Positions 29,559-38,442 of a stretch of 64,000 nucleotides of DNA are shown in pieces. Every line of letters starts with the position of its first letter. Positions within the stretch are counted from its first letter, which is position 1. This DNA comes from Geitlerinema sp. BBD 1991-9 (GTDB lineage Bacteria > Cyanobacteriota > Cyanobacteriia > Cyanobacteriales > Geitlerinemataceae): the NCBI GenBank assembly GCA_001657325.1, contig LWRO01000024.1, positions 1 to 64,000 of the forward strand, given 5' to 3'. The notes under the pieces are model-generated. The model saw nothing but the letters and a program-made list of their open reading frames with translations. It did no database searches and was not told the origin of the DNA. The position numbers were made by a program, and so were the translations under genes.

Positions 29559-29582
29559 GATCGGCTTGCGATGGCTTAAGCG

Positions 29583-30119
29583 TTATCGTTCGTTGGTTTG
29601 GCCCCCCCCCATCCGAATTTCCGAGCAAAACGAGGCATAACTCGTTCCGTTGGTCTCGCGGACGACACTGGTGCGTTGTCGGAAGTTCGGACTGACAAAC
29701 CACAGGCGTTCCTCAGCTTTAAAGGCATCGGTTTGTGTCACGAGCGTTAGTGCGTCGTCCGTGCCGAGGACGTACTCGCCCGTGACGACGGCTTCGCTAC
29801 TTTGTGGGTTCCATCGCCAAAACCGTCCAGTGTTCGGACGATCGCCGTTTGCAACAAACACTAAGATCGTCGAGCCTCGGCTTTGGCTCGATGACGTGCC
29901 AACTGTACCTTCCCAACGGGTACGAACGGCACACAGAGCATCCGAGTCAGAAATTCCCAACTTCTGACAGCGTTCGGCCACGTCTCGATCGTCAACGGTC
30001 AACCGATCGATCCAAACATCCGATTTTCCCGCTTCTAATTCCTGGGGGGGTAGCGCGTGGCTCGTCCGTTGTGAAAACCACTTCCCCGTACACTGTTCGA
30101 TAAATTCGATAACGTCCAT
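29583..30119 (-). CDS. cpcS: Phycobiliprotein lyase, CpcS/CpeS family
   Basis: 178 residues, usual length. The family start MDVIEFIEQCTGKWFSQRTSH, with the conserved AGKSDVWID, then GSTILVFV, ERLWFVSPNFRQRTSVV and the end YASFCSEIRM are all visible. S-type lyases hold phycocyanobilin or phycoerythrobilin in a lipocalin-like barrel and attach it to Cys-84 of phycobiliprotein subunits. The last codons contain an uninterrupted run of nine G (C at 29602-29610), giving a GGG tail of variable potential. The gene stands between two tnpB remnants and is not linked to phycobiliprotein genes here. Confidence 0.9.
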   Translation of the reverse strand: MDVIEFIEQCTGKWFSQRTSHALPPQELEAGKSDVWIDRLTVDDRDVAERCQKLGISDSDALCAVRTRWEGTVGTSSSQSRGSTILVFVANGDRPNTGRFWRWNPQSSEAVVTGEYVLGTDDALTLVTQTDAFKAEERLWFVSPNFRQRTSVVRETNGTSYASFCSEIRMGGGQTNER

Positions 30120-30285
30120 CTATTTTTGCCGTTCTTTTCAAATCACAAATTGTAAAGTGATGAAAGCTATTTTACGCCATTGCTGAAACCGAAAAATCGG
30201 AAAACTCCCGATCTCGAAGCACGCGAAAACCACTTCGATCGAACCCGATCGATAAAAATCGTAAATTACACAGAAGGGAGCCAAG

Positions 30286-30822
30286 CCCACGTCTTTTAAA
30301 CGTGGGATGTAGCGTTAGAGCTTTTCAGCTCCGAGTTTAAAAACACACAGCTCAATTTTAAGCTACACCGATCTGAGCTTTCAGTCACGGCAATGCTCGA
30401 CCTCACGTACCCGTACAAGCTGAAGCTCACTCCAGAACAACAACAGACCGACGAGACCTGTCTCGAAACCTCTCGTCGAGTCTGGAACTACGTCTTGGCT
30501 GAGCGTAAAGACTGGTATAAGTCGAGAGCCTGTCCCACCTTTTCCAGTGAGCAGTCAACAACCAACAGTGAGCAGTTGCCACTGTTCACTGTAAAAGATG
30601 TGGGAAAACGGACAGGGATTTTCCAGATTTAAGAAACCTGGGAGAACGCGCTCCCTGTTGTTCCCCCAGTTGGGGAAAGACCCGGTTCGAGGCAACCGAG
30701 TCAAGCGTCCTGGGATAGGGTTAGCTTCTCGGCAGGAAGCGTTAGGGATCGATGTCGGGTTGAGCAATGATTTGCCCACCTCTGCAAGACTTCCACGAAT
30801 TCTATTCGTGGGAGTGTCAAAA
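30286..30822 (+). mobile_element. Second IS200/IS605-type remnant with hairpins at both ends
   Basis: A left hairpin CCCACG/CGTGGG (30286-30291 and 30301-30306) and a perfect right hairpin CCACGAAT/ATTCGTGG (30793-30800 and 30804-30811), followed by GAGTGTCA, bracket a broken tnpB. The right end resembles the one at 28338-28353. The true outer limits are uncertain. Confidence 0.6.
30393..30785 (+). pseudogene. tnpB fragment, multiply broken
   Basis: The start MLDLTYPYKLKLTPEQQQ and RRVWNYVLAERKDWYKSR are the N-terminus of a TnpB of the MLxLTYxYKL group. After 30530 homology resumes in another frame as GFSRFKKPGRTRSLLFPQ, with PVRGNRVKRPG, and again at ALGIDVGLSNDLPTS, the first RuvC Asp motif. 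Large parts between and everything after it are missing. It is a different TnpB lineage from the copy at 27282. Confidence 0.75.
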
Positions 30823-30887
30823 ATCGTACATCGTAATAAGATTTGGGGTATCCCACCCACAGCGTGCAACATACCCCTCATCAAGCT

Positions 30888-33800
30888 ATGGAAACCGCTC
30901 TCGATCGATTTTGGGAACTGGTCGGAGGTGCGTTAAGCCTCGATCCGGGAGCCTTTAGTGCTGTGAACGACCTGGCTCTCGGCACCACCACAGCTGCGCT
31001 CGTCGTCTTCCTGGCTGGGTTGTCACAAACCATCGGACAGTGTGTCGTCCTGTTCGTCAACCGTGTCAAACCCTTTCGCTTCGTTCTCAGCCTCCTCGTC
31101 GCAGCGCTGCTGTTCGCAGCCAGTTACGGGGCTTGGGCGTTGAGTACCTGGTTGGCTGGAAACCTCTTTCTCGAAGAACTTCTCGACTTTCCCGACGTGG
31201 CGCGAACGCTGGCCCTCAGTTACGCCCCCCAACTGTTCGGTTTCCTCGTCGGACTGCCATACATCGGGATTCCCATTTCCATCCTCTTATCCCTGTGGAG
31301 CTTGTTGGGGATGATAACGGCGTTGAAAGTGCTGACGAGTCTTGGCACCTGGGGGGCGTTCGCCTGTGCGGGGTTAGGGTGGTTGTTGCTGCAACTGTTG
31401 CAACGAACTGTCGGTCGTCCCGTGTCGGCCTTGGGCTGCTGGCTGACGAATTGGGCTGCGGGAATGCAACTCGTCACCGATCGAGAAGGCCTCGAACAAC
31501 TGGTGACAGCTGGGCCGCCAGTGACTTCGGAGTTCGATCGAGCGACGGAAAAAGTCCGCACCCGTACCCGTTTGAAATCCCTTCGATTCGATCCTTGGAA
31601 AGTTTTCCTAGCCCTGGCCGTCGCCACTTTTTTGTTGGTTTTGGTGCTGTCGTCGGATTTCCAAAGCTGGCTGAACGCTTGGTCTCGCCTACTCAGCGAC
31701 ACCTTCCAACTCGCCATCGACCTCGGCACGATCTTCTTCTTAGGACTCTTCGTTTCAATTTTGCTCACGCCCCTGGAAGCGCTCACTTGGTGGGCGGGAT
31801 GGTACGGTCACGAACCCATGAATATGGGAACGGCGGTTGAATCGCCGCCGCCTCGCACGGATATTGCTCGCTACGTTCTCTATCTCGACGGCATCAACCA
31901 AGGAAGTTACAGCTACCTGCCCGAAGTCGAACGGATGCTCGACACTCTGGCCGAAGCGTTACCGCCTAACGTTCTGGTCGTTAAAGGCATCATTCCCTAC
32001 TCTGTCACCAACCGACCCCTCAGTGAAGATCGGTTATTTGCAGCTTGGTGGCGCGTGGTCGAATCGCTGACCGAGCGCAATCCGGCCAACCCCATTGGCT
32101 TCATTATCAACGCCCGCAACGTCGTCTCAGTGGCCGTTTCAGCCGATCCTCGCTACGGGCCAATTCACAATCAAGGACTCGCTCGCGTGCTGTTCGACAG
32201 CCTGCTCAGTCACGGCTATCCCCTTGGCAGTCGAACGCCCATTACGTTGATCGGGTACAGCGGCGGCGGTCAAATGTCGATGGGCGCGGCTTCGTTTTTG
32301 AAGGAGGCCACCCAAGCGCCGATCGAGGTGATTTCGCTGGCGGGGGTGATTAGCGGGAACACGGGCGCGATGACGATCGAGCGTCTCTATCACTTAGCTG
32401 GGGACAAGGATTTCGTCGAGAAAGTGGGGGCGGTTCTTTTCCCCGGACGCTGGCCGGTATCGGTGTTGTCGAACTGGAATTTTGCCAAACGACGGGGGCG
32501 CATCGCGTTCGTTTCCCTGGGTGAAGTCGGTCATAACTGTGAGGACGGGCCGATGGGACACGAGGCAACGTTAGCGGATGGTCGAACGCATTTGGAGCAG
32601 ACGATCGATCTGATGACGGGAATCCTGCTGAAAGACTGGACGCGCACGGGACTCGATCCCGATGACTTTCGCACGCCGAGTAACTACGAACGCTATTGGA
32701 AAGCGCCGTTTAACCAACCGTCGTTTTATCCGATCGAGAGAACGATCTCGATCGATCGATATCGTCCCATTGCCCCTTGGGTCGGCCGCGCCATTTTACC
32801 CAATCGAGACGAACGGTTTTCGGGGGACGGAATTGGGTTTGAAGTTCACTGCGCTGCTCCTGAATTTGCCCATCTCGTCGGACGAACGGTAAATTTGCGT
32901 TGGTGTGCCAACGCAACTCAGGTGCGCTCTTACGTGCAACTCGTCACGGAAGACTTGCGCTTTATCGACCAAGCTCGCGTCAGTCAACGTCAGGGAAACG
33001 TGCATCCCACTCGGATTGACGGTTGGAAAACGGTGGGTCCGTTGGAGTCGATCGCGGCTTCTCATCCCCACGACGATGTTATCGTAGCCTTGCAAGGTTC
33101 CGTCACCGTGGAAGAAATGGAGTCCGGGGTTACGTTGCGAATCGATCGAGACCCCTTGCAAGTGTCTGGACGCTACACCGGCCTCGTCACCTTTATCGAA
33201 GCACTGGAGAACGATCGATATCGCGTGCGCCACTACAACCGCGACTCGAATGCTTTCGACGGGCCGGAAGCGGTGGTGTGCGTTCCGGCCGTTATCGACG
33301 ATCGACGAGGGGTTTTTCCCTCGTCTAATCGAGACTTAGAAAATTCCCCAGTTAATGAAAAAGGTTGGTATATCTACGGCGCACACAATGCAGGGGGTAA
33401 TGCAGACGGTACGTTTGTCGTCACATCCCTCGCTCCGCGCCAACTGTTCGATCTCCCGGTCGATCGCGTCATCAGCGGTGAAAAAGCAACCCTCGAATTT
33501 ATCGATCGAGATTATTGGAAAGACGCAGCAGCGTTAAAAGGCCGAGTTCGCACCATCGATCTCGCGCCCAGGGAAGCCCCGGTGGTATGGCAAGAAGGCG
33601 ATCGCGCCCTCTTGATGCACGTGTACGGCGGCATCGGCGGCAACAAGGCAGATTTCGCCCCGATGGGCATTTACTTCGGTCATTTTTCCTACGGAATCGC
33701 GCGAGTCGTGCGCGAACCCCTCACCGACGAGTTGCGCTTCGAGATCGAATACCGCCAAATCTACACCCATAACCCTGATGGAATTATTGCCGGGAGTTTG

Positions 33801-34472
33801 GCTTGGAATCATTACGCTGGCGATCGACAGTGGGGATGGCTCGGTTGTCGCCCCCTCTGTGACACGATCGTGAAATTTCCGCCCCTCACTGAAGACTACG
33901 ACTTCGACGGCTTTAAATTTTCGCCGTTCGATCGATTGGTGCGAGAACTCGACGTTATGGGGGCGCGATATCGCATCGGCGATGGAACCGGAACGACCTT
34001 CGTTACCCCCGTCAACTCCTGCGTTCAGGATTCGTCTCAGGCCGTGTACAACGCCCTCAAACGCACGGTTGCCGAAATCGAGTTGAATCCGAACATCGTC
34101 AAGTGGTTGCGAGATCGCCCCGAACACCCCCAAACTCAGCGATTTCGACAACTGGCCACCCTCGTCAAAACCTTGGAAGCGGAACTGACCCCCCTCGGGA
34201 AAGTCCGCCCCGATTGGCAGTACGGCGAACCTACCTTGGGACAATTTCCCGCCGAAACCCCAGTAAAATCGATGGCGAACTTGTTGGCGAGTTGGCGAAC
34301 CCTGCTCCCGCGTCTCGCTCACGATCGAATGGCGTTGATTTTCCTCCAACTCGGCGCGTCCCTGCGATTGCAGCAGTCGTTTCAGGTTGGCGGCTTTGAT
34401 GCCGAGATCGAGCCTCTCGCCCCGACAGATTTTCAGCGTCGCCTTCCGAAAATCGTCGAGATCGATCGCTAA
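30888..34472 (+). CDS. Large membrane protein with alpha/beta-hydrolase domain, unknown function
   Basis: 1,194 residues from ATG 30888 (the frame is open to 30843, inside the IS end). Residues 1-310 contain about eight membrane segments, reminiscent of Yip1/CAAX-protease-type annotations. A soluble alpha/beta-hydrolase-like domain follows (about 335-600): RYVLYLDGINQGSYSYLP, and the nucleophile elbow LIGYSGGGQ with Ser near 458. HNCEDGPMGHEATLADGRTH could supply a catalytic His. The remaining 600 residues form beta-rich and helical regions I do not recognise. A lipase or esterase acting at a membrane is plausible but unproven. It is followed 27 bases later by DUF3611. Confidence 0.75.
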   Translation: METALDRFWELVGGALSLDPGAFSAVNDLALGTTTAALVVFLAGLSQTIGQCVVLFVNRVKPFRFVLSLLVAALLFAASYGAWALSTWLAGNLFLEELLDFPDVARTLALSYAPQLFGFLVGLPYIGIPISILLSLWSLLGMITALKVLTSLGTWGAFACAGLGWLLLQLLQRTVGRPVSALGCWLTNWAAGMQLVTDREGLEQLVTAGPPVTSEFDRATEKVRTRTRLKSLRFDPWKVFLALAVATFLLVLVLSSDFQSWLNAWSRLLSDTFQLAIDLGTIFFLGLFVSILLTPLEALTWWAGWYGHEPMNMGTAVESPPPRTDIARYVLYLDGINQGSYSYLPEVERMLDTLAEALPPNVLVVKGIIPYSVTNRPLSEDRLFAAWWRVVESLTERNPANPIGFIINARNVVSVAVSADPRYGPIHNQGLARVLFDSLLSHGYPLGSRTPITLIGYSGGGQMSMGAASFLKEATQAPIEVISLAGVISGNTGAMTIERLYHLAGDKDFVEKVGAVLFPGRWPVSVLSNWNFAKRRGRIAFVSLGEVGHNCEDGPMGHEATLADGRTHLEQTIDLMTGILLKDWTRTGLDPDDFRTPSNYERYWKAPFNQPSFYPIERTISIDRYRPIAPWVGRAILPNRDERFSGDGIGFEVHCAAPEFAHLVGRTVNLRWCANATQVRSYVQLVTEDLRFIDQARVSQRQGNVHPTRIDGWKTVGPLESIAASHPHDDVIVALQGSVTVEEMESGVTLRIDRDPLQVSGRYTGLVTFIEALENDRYRVRHYNRDSNAFDGPEAVVCVPAVIDDRRGVFPSSNRDLENSPVNEKGWYIYGAHNAGGNADGTFVVTSLAPRQLFDLPVDRVISGEKATLEFIDRDYWKDAAALKGRVRTIDLAPREAPVVWQEGDRALLMHVYGGIGGNKADFAPMGIYFGHFSYGIARVVREPLTDELRFEIEYRQIYTHNPDGIIAGSLAWNHYAGDRQWGWLGCRPLCDTIVKFPPLTEDYDFDGFKFSPFDRLVRELDVMGARYRIGDGTGTTFVTPVNSCVQDSSQAVYNALKRTVAEIELNPNIVKWLRDRPEHPQTQRFRQLATLVKTLEAELTPLGKVRPDWQYGEPTLGQFPAETPVKSMANLLASWRTLLPRLAHDRMALIFLQLGASLRLQQSFQVGGFDAEIEPLAPTDFQRRLPKIVEIDR

Positions 34473-34499
34473 ACACCTTGTCAACGCGCTGTAAACGCT

Positions 34500-35111
34500 A
34501 TGTCTGAAACTTCGATACCGTCCCCCTCCACTAACACCCCCATGCAAATTGCGGCGGCCTTCCGACGTGCGGGGTGGGTGGGGTTGTGGCTGCAATCGAT
34601 TTTTGCCATCATTCCAGTTTTGATTCTGCTGTTCGTTCTTCTTTTTCGCGGCCACCTCGGGCAAGGAAACCCCATAGGTGCGATCTTGTCCTATGCCTGT
34701 TTGCTGGTGCTACTGTTTACGATTTACTGGAGTTTTCGCTATACCCAGGTCGCCAAGCAACTGGAAGACCCAGAGCGTCGGCCTCATAAGTCGGCAGTTT
34801 TTCGTTGCGTGTGGATTGGTATTGCAGCGAATACAATCGGTGCGGTTTGCGCCTTGCTGGTGAACTTGGGACAGGTGGGACAGATGCTATTTACGGTGCT
34901 TTCGCTACCGCCTGGGGCCTCGACGATGACGACTCCCCTGCAAGGATCGGCAGTTTTCAATCGCGGCCCGGCGATTACTGCGCTACAAATTGTCGGTTTG
35001 CAAGCTTCGGCAATTATTATTGCGGCTGAACTGGCGGGGATTGCGGTGGCGCTGTGGCTGTTGTACTATCTCACACCTCGATCGAGAACCGACACGGTAT
35101 CGCGTTCTTAG
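34500..35111 (+). CDS. DUF3611 family membrane protein
   Basis: 203 residues with four membrane segments (about 25-50, 60-85, 100-125, 165-190). FRRAGWVGLWLQSIFAIIP and RGHLGQGNPIGAILSY resemble the DUF3611 family shared by cyanobacteria and chloroplasts. Its role is unknown to me; plant relatives have been discussed as envelope proteins. It probably shares a transcript with the large hydrolase protein 27 bases upstream. Confidence 0.75.
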   Translation: MSETSIPSPSTNTPMQIAAAFRRAGWVGLWLQSIFAIIPVLILLFVLLFRGHLGQGNPIGAILSYACLLVLLFTIYWSFRYTQVAKQLEDPERRPHKSAVFRCVWIGIAANTIGAVCALLVNLGQVGQMLFTVLSLPPGASTMTTPLQGSAVFNRGPAITALQIVGLQASAIIIAAELAGIAVALWLLYYLTPRSRTDTVSRS

Positions 35112-35521
35112 GGGAAATCGAACGGGTTCCGTAGATCCCTCGAGAGCCGCCCTCTCGATCGGAGACCGCTTTCAGCGATTTTACGGGCTATTGCTTGAAA
35201 ACCTAGGTTAGATAGGAGGTTTGGGGAATTTTCTGAATTCGCGCTTAAAGTTTTTTGTAAAGACACGTCAAAGCTTCCGGTTAAGCTGAAAACCCTGAAG
35301 CGTTTCGCGATACGATCGAAATAGGTGGATTGACACAGGTGTCAACCGTGCTTTGAAAGTGTCGACATCGGCGAGGAAAGCGATCTCGATCGCACTCGTA
35401 TTACCTCGATCGTCACGTTAAACCCCTCAGCACGATCGCCCGAACCTCCGATTTCGGTTACTGAAGTTCGGCACGAGATCTGAAATACTACAATCGTTCG
35501 GGATAGCAAGGAGCTTCGGAA
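35112..35521. other. Intergenic region upstream of the second STAS gene
   Basis: 410 bases. It contains a short perfect palindrome (35330-35345) and, nearer the gene, TACTACAAT at about 35490, which may be a -10 element. Nothing codes. Confidence 0.4.
35330..35345. promoter_or_regulatory. 16-bp operator-like palindrome
   Basis: TTGACAC, a 2-base spacer, then GTGTCAA: perfect 7-bp arms. It includes a -35-like TTGACA and lies 177-192 bases before the STAS gene. A dimeric regulator site is possible; no partner box is identified. Confidence 0.4.
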
Positions 35522-36022
35522 GTGGCTATGGCGATCGTACTGCGACCTCACGGTAAGCTCGACGCAAGAGGTGGAATAAGACTCCGGCGCAAGCTTGAAA
35601 AACTCGTTGCCTCGAGTAATAAACGCCACACGACTTGGATTGTCGATTTGGCTGACGTGCGCGAAATCGATCGCAATGGCTTGACGGCACTGCTCGCTTT
35701 GCGTCGCTGCTCTCAAAATCGGGACTGTCGTCTTCTGTTACGAGACGTTTCAGAACCGGTGTGGACGCTGCTCGAAGTCGCCCATCTCGATGAAACCTTT
35801 GAAATTCGCAACTCTAAGGGCAAACCTCGGAAAACGCCGCCAAAGTCTATGTCTGAGCAAACGCTCGGCGATGCCGAGCGTCTCTCTGATGTAGCCTCCG
35901 ATGTCGCAAAACGACCCCCTGCGCCCGTTGCTCGCAAACGTCCCAAGCCGTTACCGCCCGTTATCTCCCAACCCCCATCGGTAGAGATTCGCGATTCGTA
36001 TTCAGTACAGTTAGAAGCCTAA
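35522..36022 (+). CDS. STAS-like protein lacking the phosphorylatable serine
   Basis: 166 residues from GTG 35522; ATG 35528 two codons later has AAGGAG upstream at a better distance. Residues 1-100 follow the STAS fold: RPHGKLDARGGIRLRRKLE, WIVDLADVREIDRNGLTAL. The usual DSSG or DSTG has become DRNG, so switching by phosphorylation at this site is not possible. The C-terminal 60 residues are Pro/Lys-rich and likely disordered. It could be a constitutive antagonist or a structural relay; 36 kb of neighbourhood shows no matching kinase. Confidence 0.7.
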   Translation: MAMAIVLRPHGKLDARGGIRLRRKLEKLVASSNKRHTTWIVDLADVREIDRNGLTALLALRRCSQNRDCRLLLRDVSEPVWTLLEVAHLDETFEIRNSKGKPRKTPPKSMSEQTLGDAERLSDVASDVAKRPPAPVARKRPKPLPPVISQPPSVEIRDSYSVQLEA

Positions 36023-36111
36023 CATTCCGTTAGAAACCTAACCGCGTACACCTAATAGAGGAATAACATGAGAGGAAGTGGACGACGTGGGGGACGTGAT
36101 ACGATCGTTAT

Positions 36112-38442
36112 ATGTCAAACCCCGCGAGAATTTGGAGCTTCATCGCAACCGACTCCCCTCCGTCGGAATTTGTTCGATCGCTTCAAAAACATACCGTTGG
36201 TGGGTGCGGACGCTTGGCAGTTTTACTTTGGAGCCGAAACGTCCGAGACCCAAACGCTTTACCAGGATTCCTCGACTGGCGACAGTATCGCCCTACCGGC
36301 CCGTTTGAATTCGCTGATGAAATGCAGCGAGCCGTCCGCCGTCTGACACAAGCGATCGAGGGTAGCGAACGGGTTGCGATCTGGGGCGATTTCGATGCGG
36401 ACGGCGTTACGGCAACGTCGGTGTTGTGGGACGGATTGGGACAGTTTTTCGATCGCGAAGCGTCTCTGAAGGAACCTCGAGATCGCCAGTTGACTTATGT
36501 TATCCCCAACCGCTTCACGGACTCTCACGGTTTGAACCGACGGGGACTTCAAGCCTTAGCGGACGACAAAATCTCGCTCGTCGTCACCTGCGACACGGGA
36601 AGTACGAACCTCGAAGAGCTGGCATTTGCGCAGGAGTTGGGTATTGACGTTATCGTGACCGATCACCACACTCTACCCGAGGTTCGTCCGCCTGTCGTCT
36701 CGATCGTCAACCCTCGTTATTTTCCGGAAGACCATCCGCTCTATAGTTTGTCGGGGGTCGCGGTAGCCTACAAACTCGTGGAAGCTCTTTATGAAGCGCT
36801 TCCCGAGATTCCCCAACAACCGTTAGAACACTTGTTGGATTTGGTGGCGATCGGATTAATCGCCGATTTGGTGGAATTGCGCGGTGACTGTCGCTATTTA
36901 GCACAACGAGGAATCGAACAGTTACAGAAACAATTGGTGAATTCCACACGCCCTGGTCTCGCGCAATTACTGCAATTGTGCAAGCGAACGGGCGATCGAC
37001 CGACGGATATTTCGTTCGGTATCGGGCCGCGCATCAATGCGGTCAGTCGGATTCACGGCGATGCGAGTTTCTGTGTGGAGTTGCTGACGAGTCGCGATGA
37101 AGTACGGTGCAAGCAGTTGGCTGGGGATGCGGAATTGGCGAACGCACGGCGTAAGGAATTGCAAAACCGCGTGACGAATCAGGTCAAAGCCAAGTTGGCT
37201 GCGTGCGATCTCTCGACAACTTGCGTTATCGTGTTGAGCGATCCGCAGTGGGAGGTCGGCGTGTTGGGGTTGGTGGCCGGTCAAATCGCACAGGAGTACG
37301 GCCGGCCGACGATTTTACTGTGTGAGGAGGTGACGGGGGAACGACCGATGGCCAGGGGTTCGGCACGATCGATCGATCGAATCGACCTCTATCGCTTGGT
37401 GAAATCTCAAGCACATTTGTTAGATCGTTTCGGCGGCCATCCTTTTGCTGCGGGGTTGAGTCTTCCCGTGGAAAACTTACATTTGTTTGCGGAAGCGATC
37501 GATCGAGAACTCGCTCAACAACTCGGCGGAACGATCGAACTGGCCTCGGAGATTTCGATCGATTTGACGGTGACGGTTTCGGAGTTGGGAAAAGATCTGT
37601 TTAAAGAACTCAAATGTCTCGAACCTTGTGGTATGGGAAATCCTCCACCTCGCCTGTTAGTTCGCGATTGTTGGTTTGAGAATGTTTGGAATAAAAATAT
37701 TAAAGACCGCACTGGACGAAAGGTCAGATACATTCGCACGGGCTTTGAGTTATGGGATAAAACGGTCGAAAAGGGGTTTCCAGGCGTTTGGTGGGAACAC
37801 TATCAAGACGAACTGCCAAACGGCCGCTGTGATGCGATCGTCGAACTGGATTTTAATACGTATGATAAGCGCTATGAAGTTCGTTTGATCGACGTGCGTT
37901 TGGTTATCGATCGACCGACTGTCGAAATTGCAAAACCGTCTACGTTCCAAATTTTCGACTGGCGGCAGATTTCAGAAATTCCACATCCTCACCCGCCGTT
38001 ACTTCAGTCTTGTCCGAGTAGTTGGGGACAGTTACAGCGGTGGTTTCGCCAAGTCCGAAAGGACGCGATAGAAATGCAGGGATTTGCCCTTGCCTATTCG
38101 GAACCGGAAGTGGTTGCGCCGGAAGCACTTTGGCAGCAGTTGGTGGGGATTGCTAAATACTTGAGTCGAACGGGTAAAGTTGTCACCAAGCAACAGTTTT
38201 ACGACAAGTTGAATTTGAGCGATCGAACGCTAGAAATTGGTTTCTCGGCACTTCGATCGATCGGCTTTACAGTCGATTTTTCTCGGGATAAGATTCGAGT
38301 TTTTCAATCAGAAGAATCAAATCGAACGATCGATCGATACGTTACAAGCTTCTTTTTTGAGGCGATCCGAGAAGAACAATTTCGTCGTCACTATTTTAGT
38401 ACCGTTTCGACTTCGATATTGCGAAGCTCGATCGCTTATTGA
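36112..38442 (+). CDS. recJ: Single-stranded-DNA-specific exonuclease RecJ
   Basis: 776 residues. The DHH phosphoesterase motifs are present in order: WGDFDADGVTATS (metal Asp), VVTCDTG, VTDHHTLPE, and the DHHA1 signature FGGHPFAAGLSL. An OB-type segment follows at about 465-600. The last 150 residues are a cyanobacterial-type extension. RecJ degrades ssDNA 5' to 3' in repair and recombination. No Shine-Dalgarno precedes ATG 36112, and the sequence before GDFDADG is unusually long (about 100 residues), so the true start could be internal. Confidence 0.9.
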   Translation: MSNPARIWSFIATDSPPSEFVRSLQKHTVGGCGRLAVLLWSRNVRDPNALPGFLDWRQYRPTGPFEFADEMQRAVRRLTQAIEGSERVAIWGDFDADGVTATSVLWDGLGQFFDREASLKEPRDRQLTYVIPNRFTDSHGLNRRGLQALADDKISLVVTCDTGSTNLEELAFAQELGIDVIVTDHHTLPEVRPPVVSIVNPRYFPEDHPLYSLSGVAVAYKLVEALYEALPEIPQQPLEHLLDLVAIGLIADLVELRGDCRYLAQRGIEQLQKQLVNSTRPGLAQLLQLCKRTGDRPTDISFGIGPRINAVSRIHGDASFCVELLTSRDEVRCKQLAGDAELANARRKELQNRVTNQVKAKLAACDLSTTCVIVLSDPQWEVGVLGLVAGQIAQEYGRPTILLCEEVTGERPMARGSARSIDRIDLYRLVKSQAHLLDRFGGHPFAAGLSLPVENLHLFAEAIDRELAQQLGGTIELASEISIDLTVTVSELGKDLFKELKCLEPCGMGNPPPRLLVRDCWFENVWNKNIKDRTGRKVRYIRTGFELWDKTVEKGFPGVWWEHYQDELPNGRCDAIVELDFNTYDKRYEVRLIDVRLVIDRPTVEIAKPSTFQIFDWRQISEIPHPHPPLLQSCPSSWGQLQRWFRQVRKDAIEMQGFALAYSEPEVVAPEALWQQLVGIAKYLSRTGKVVTKQQFYDKLNLSDRTLEIGFSALRSIGFTVDFSRDKIRVFQSEESNRTIDRYVTSFFFEAIREEQFRRHYFSTVSTSILRSSIAY

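Noticed and set aside
33534-34664. 376-codon frame antisense to the large hydrolase gene
   Set aside because: Mirror frame of a long GC-rich gene; composition is basic and repetitive with no family match.
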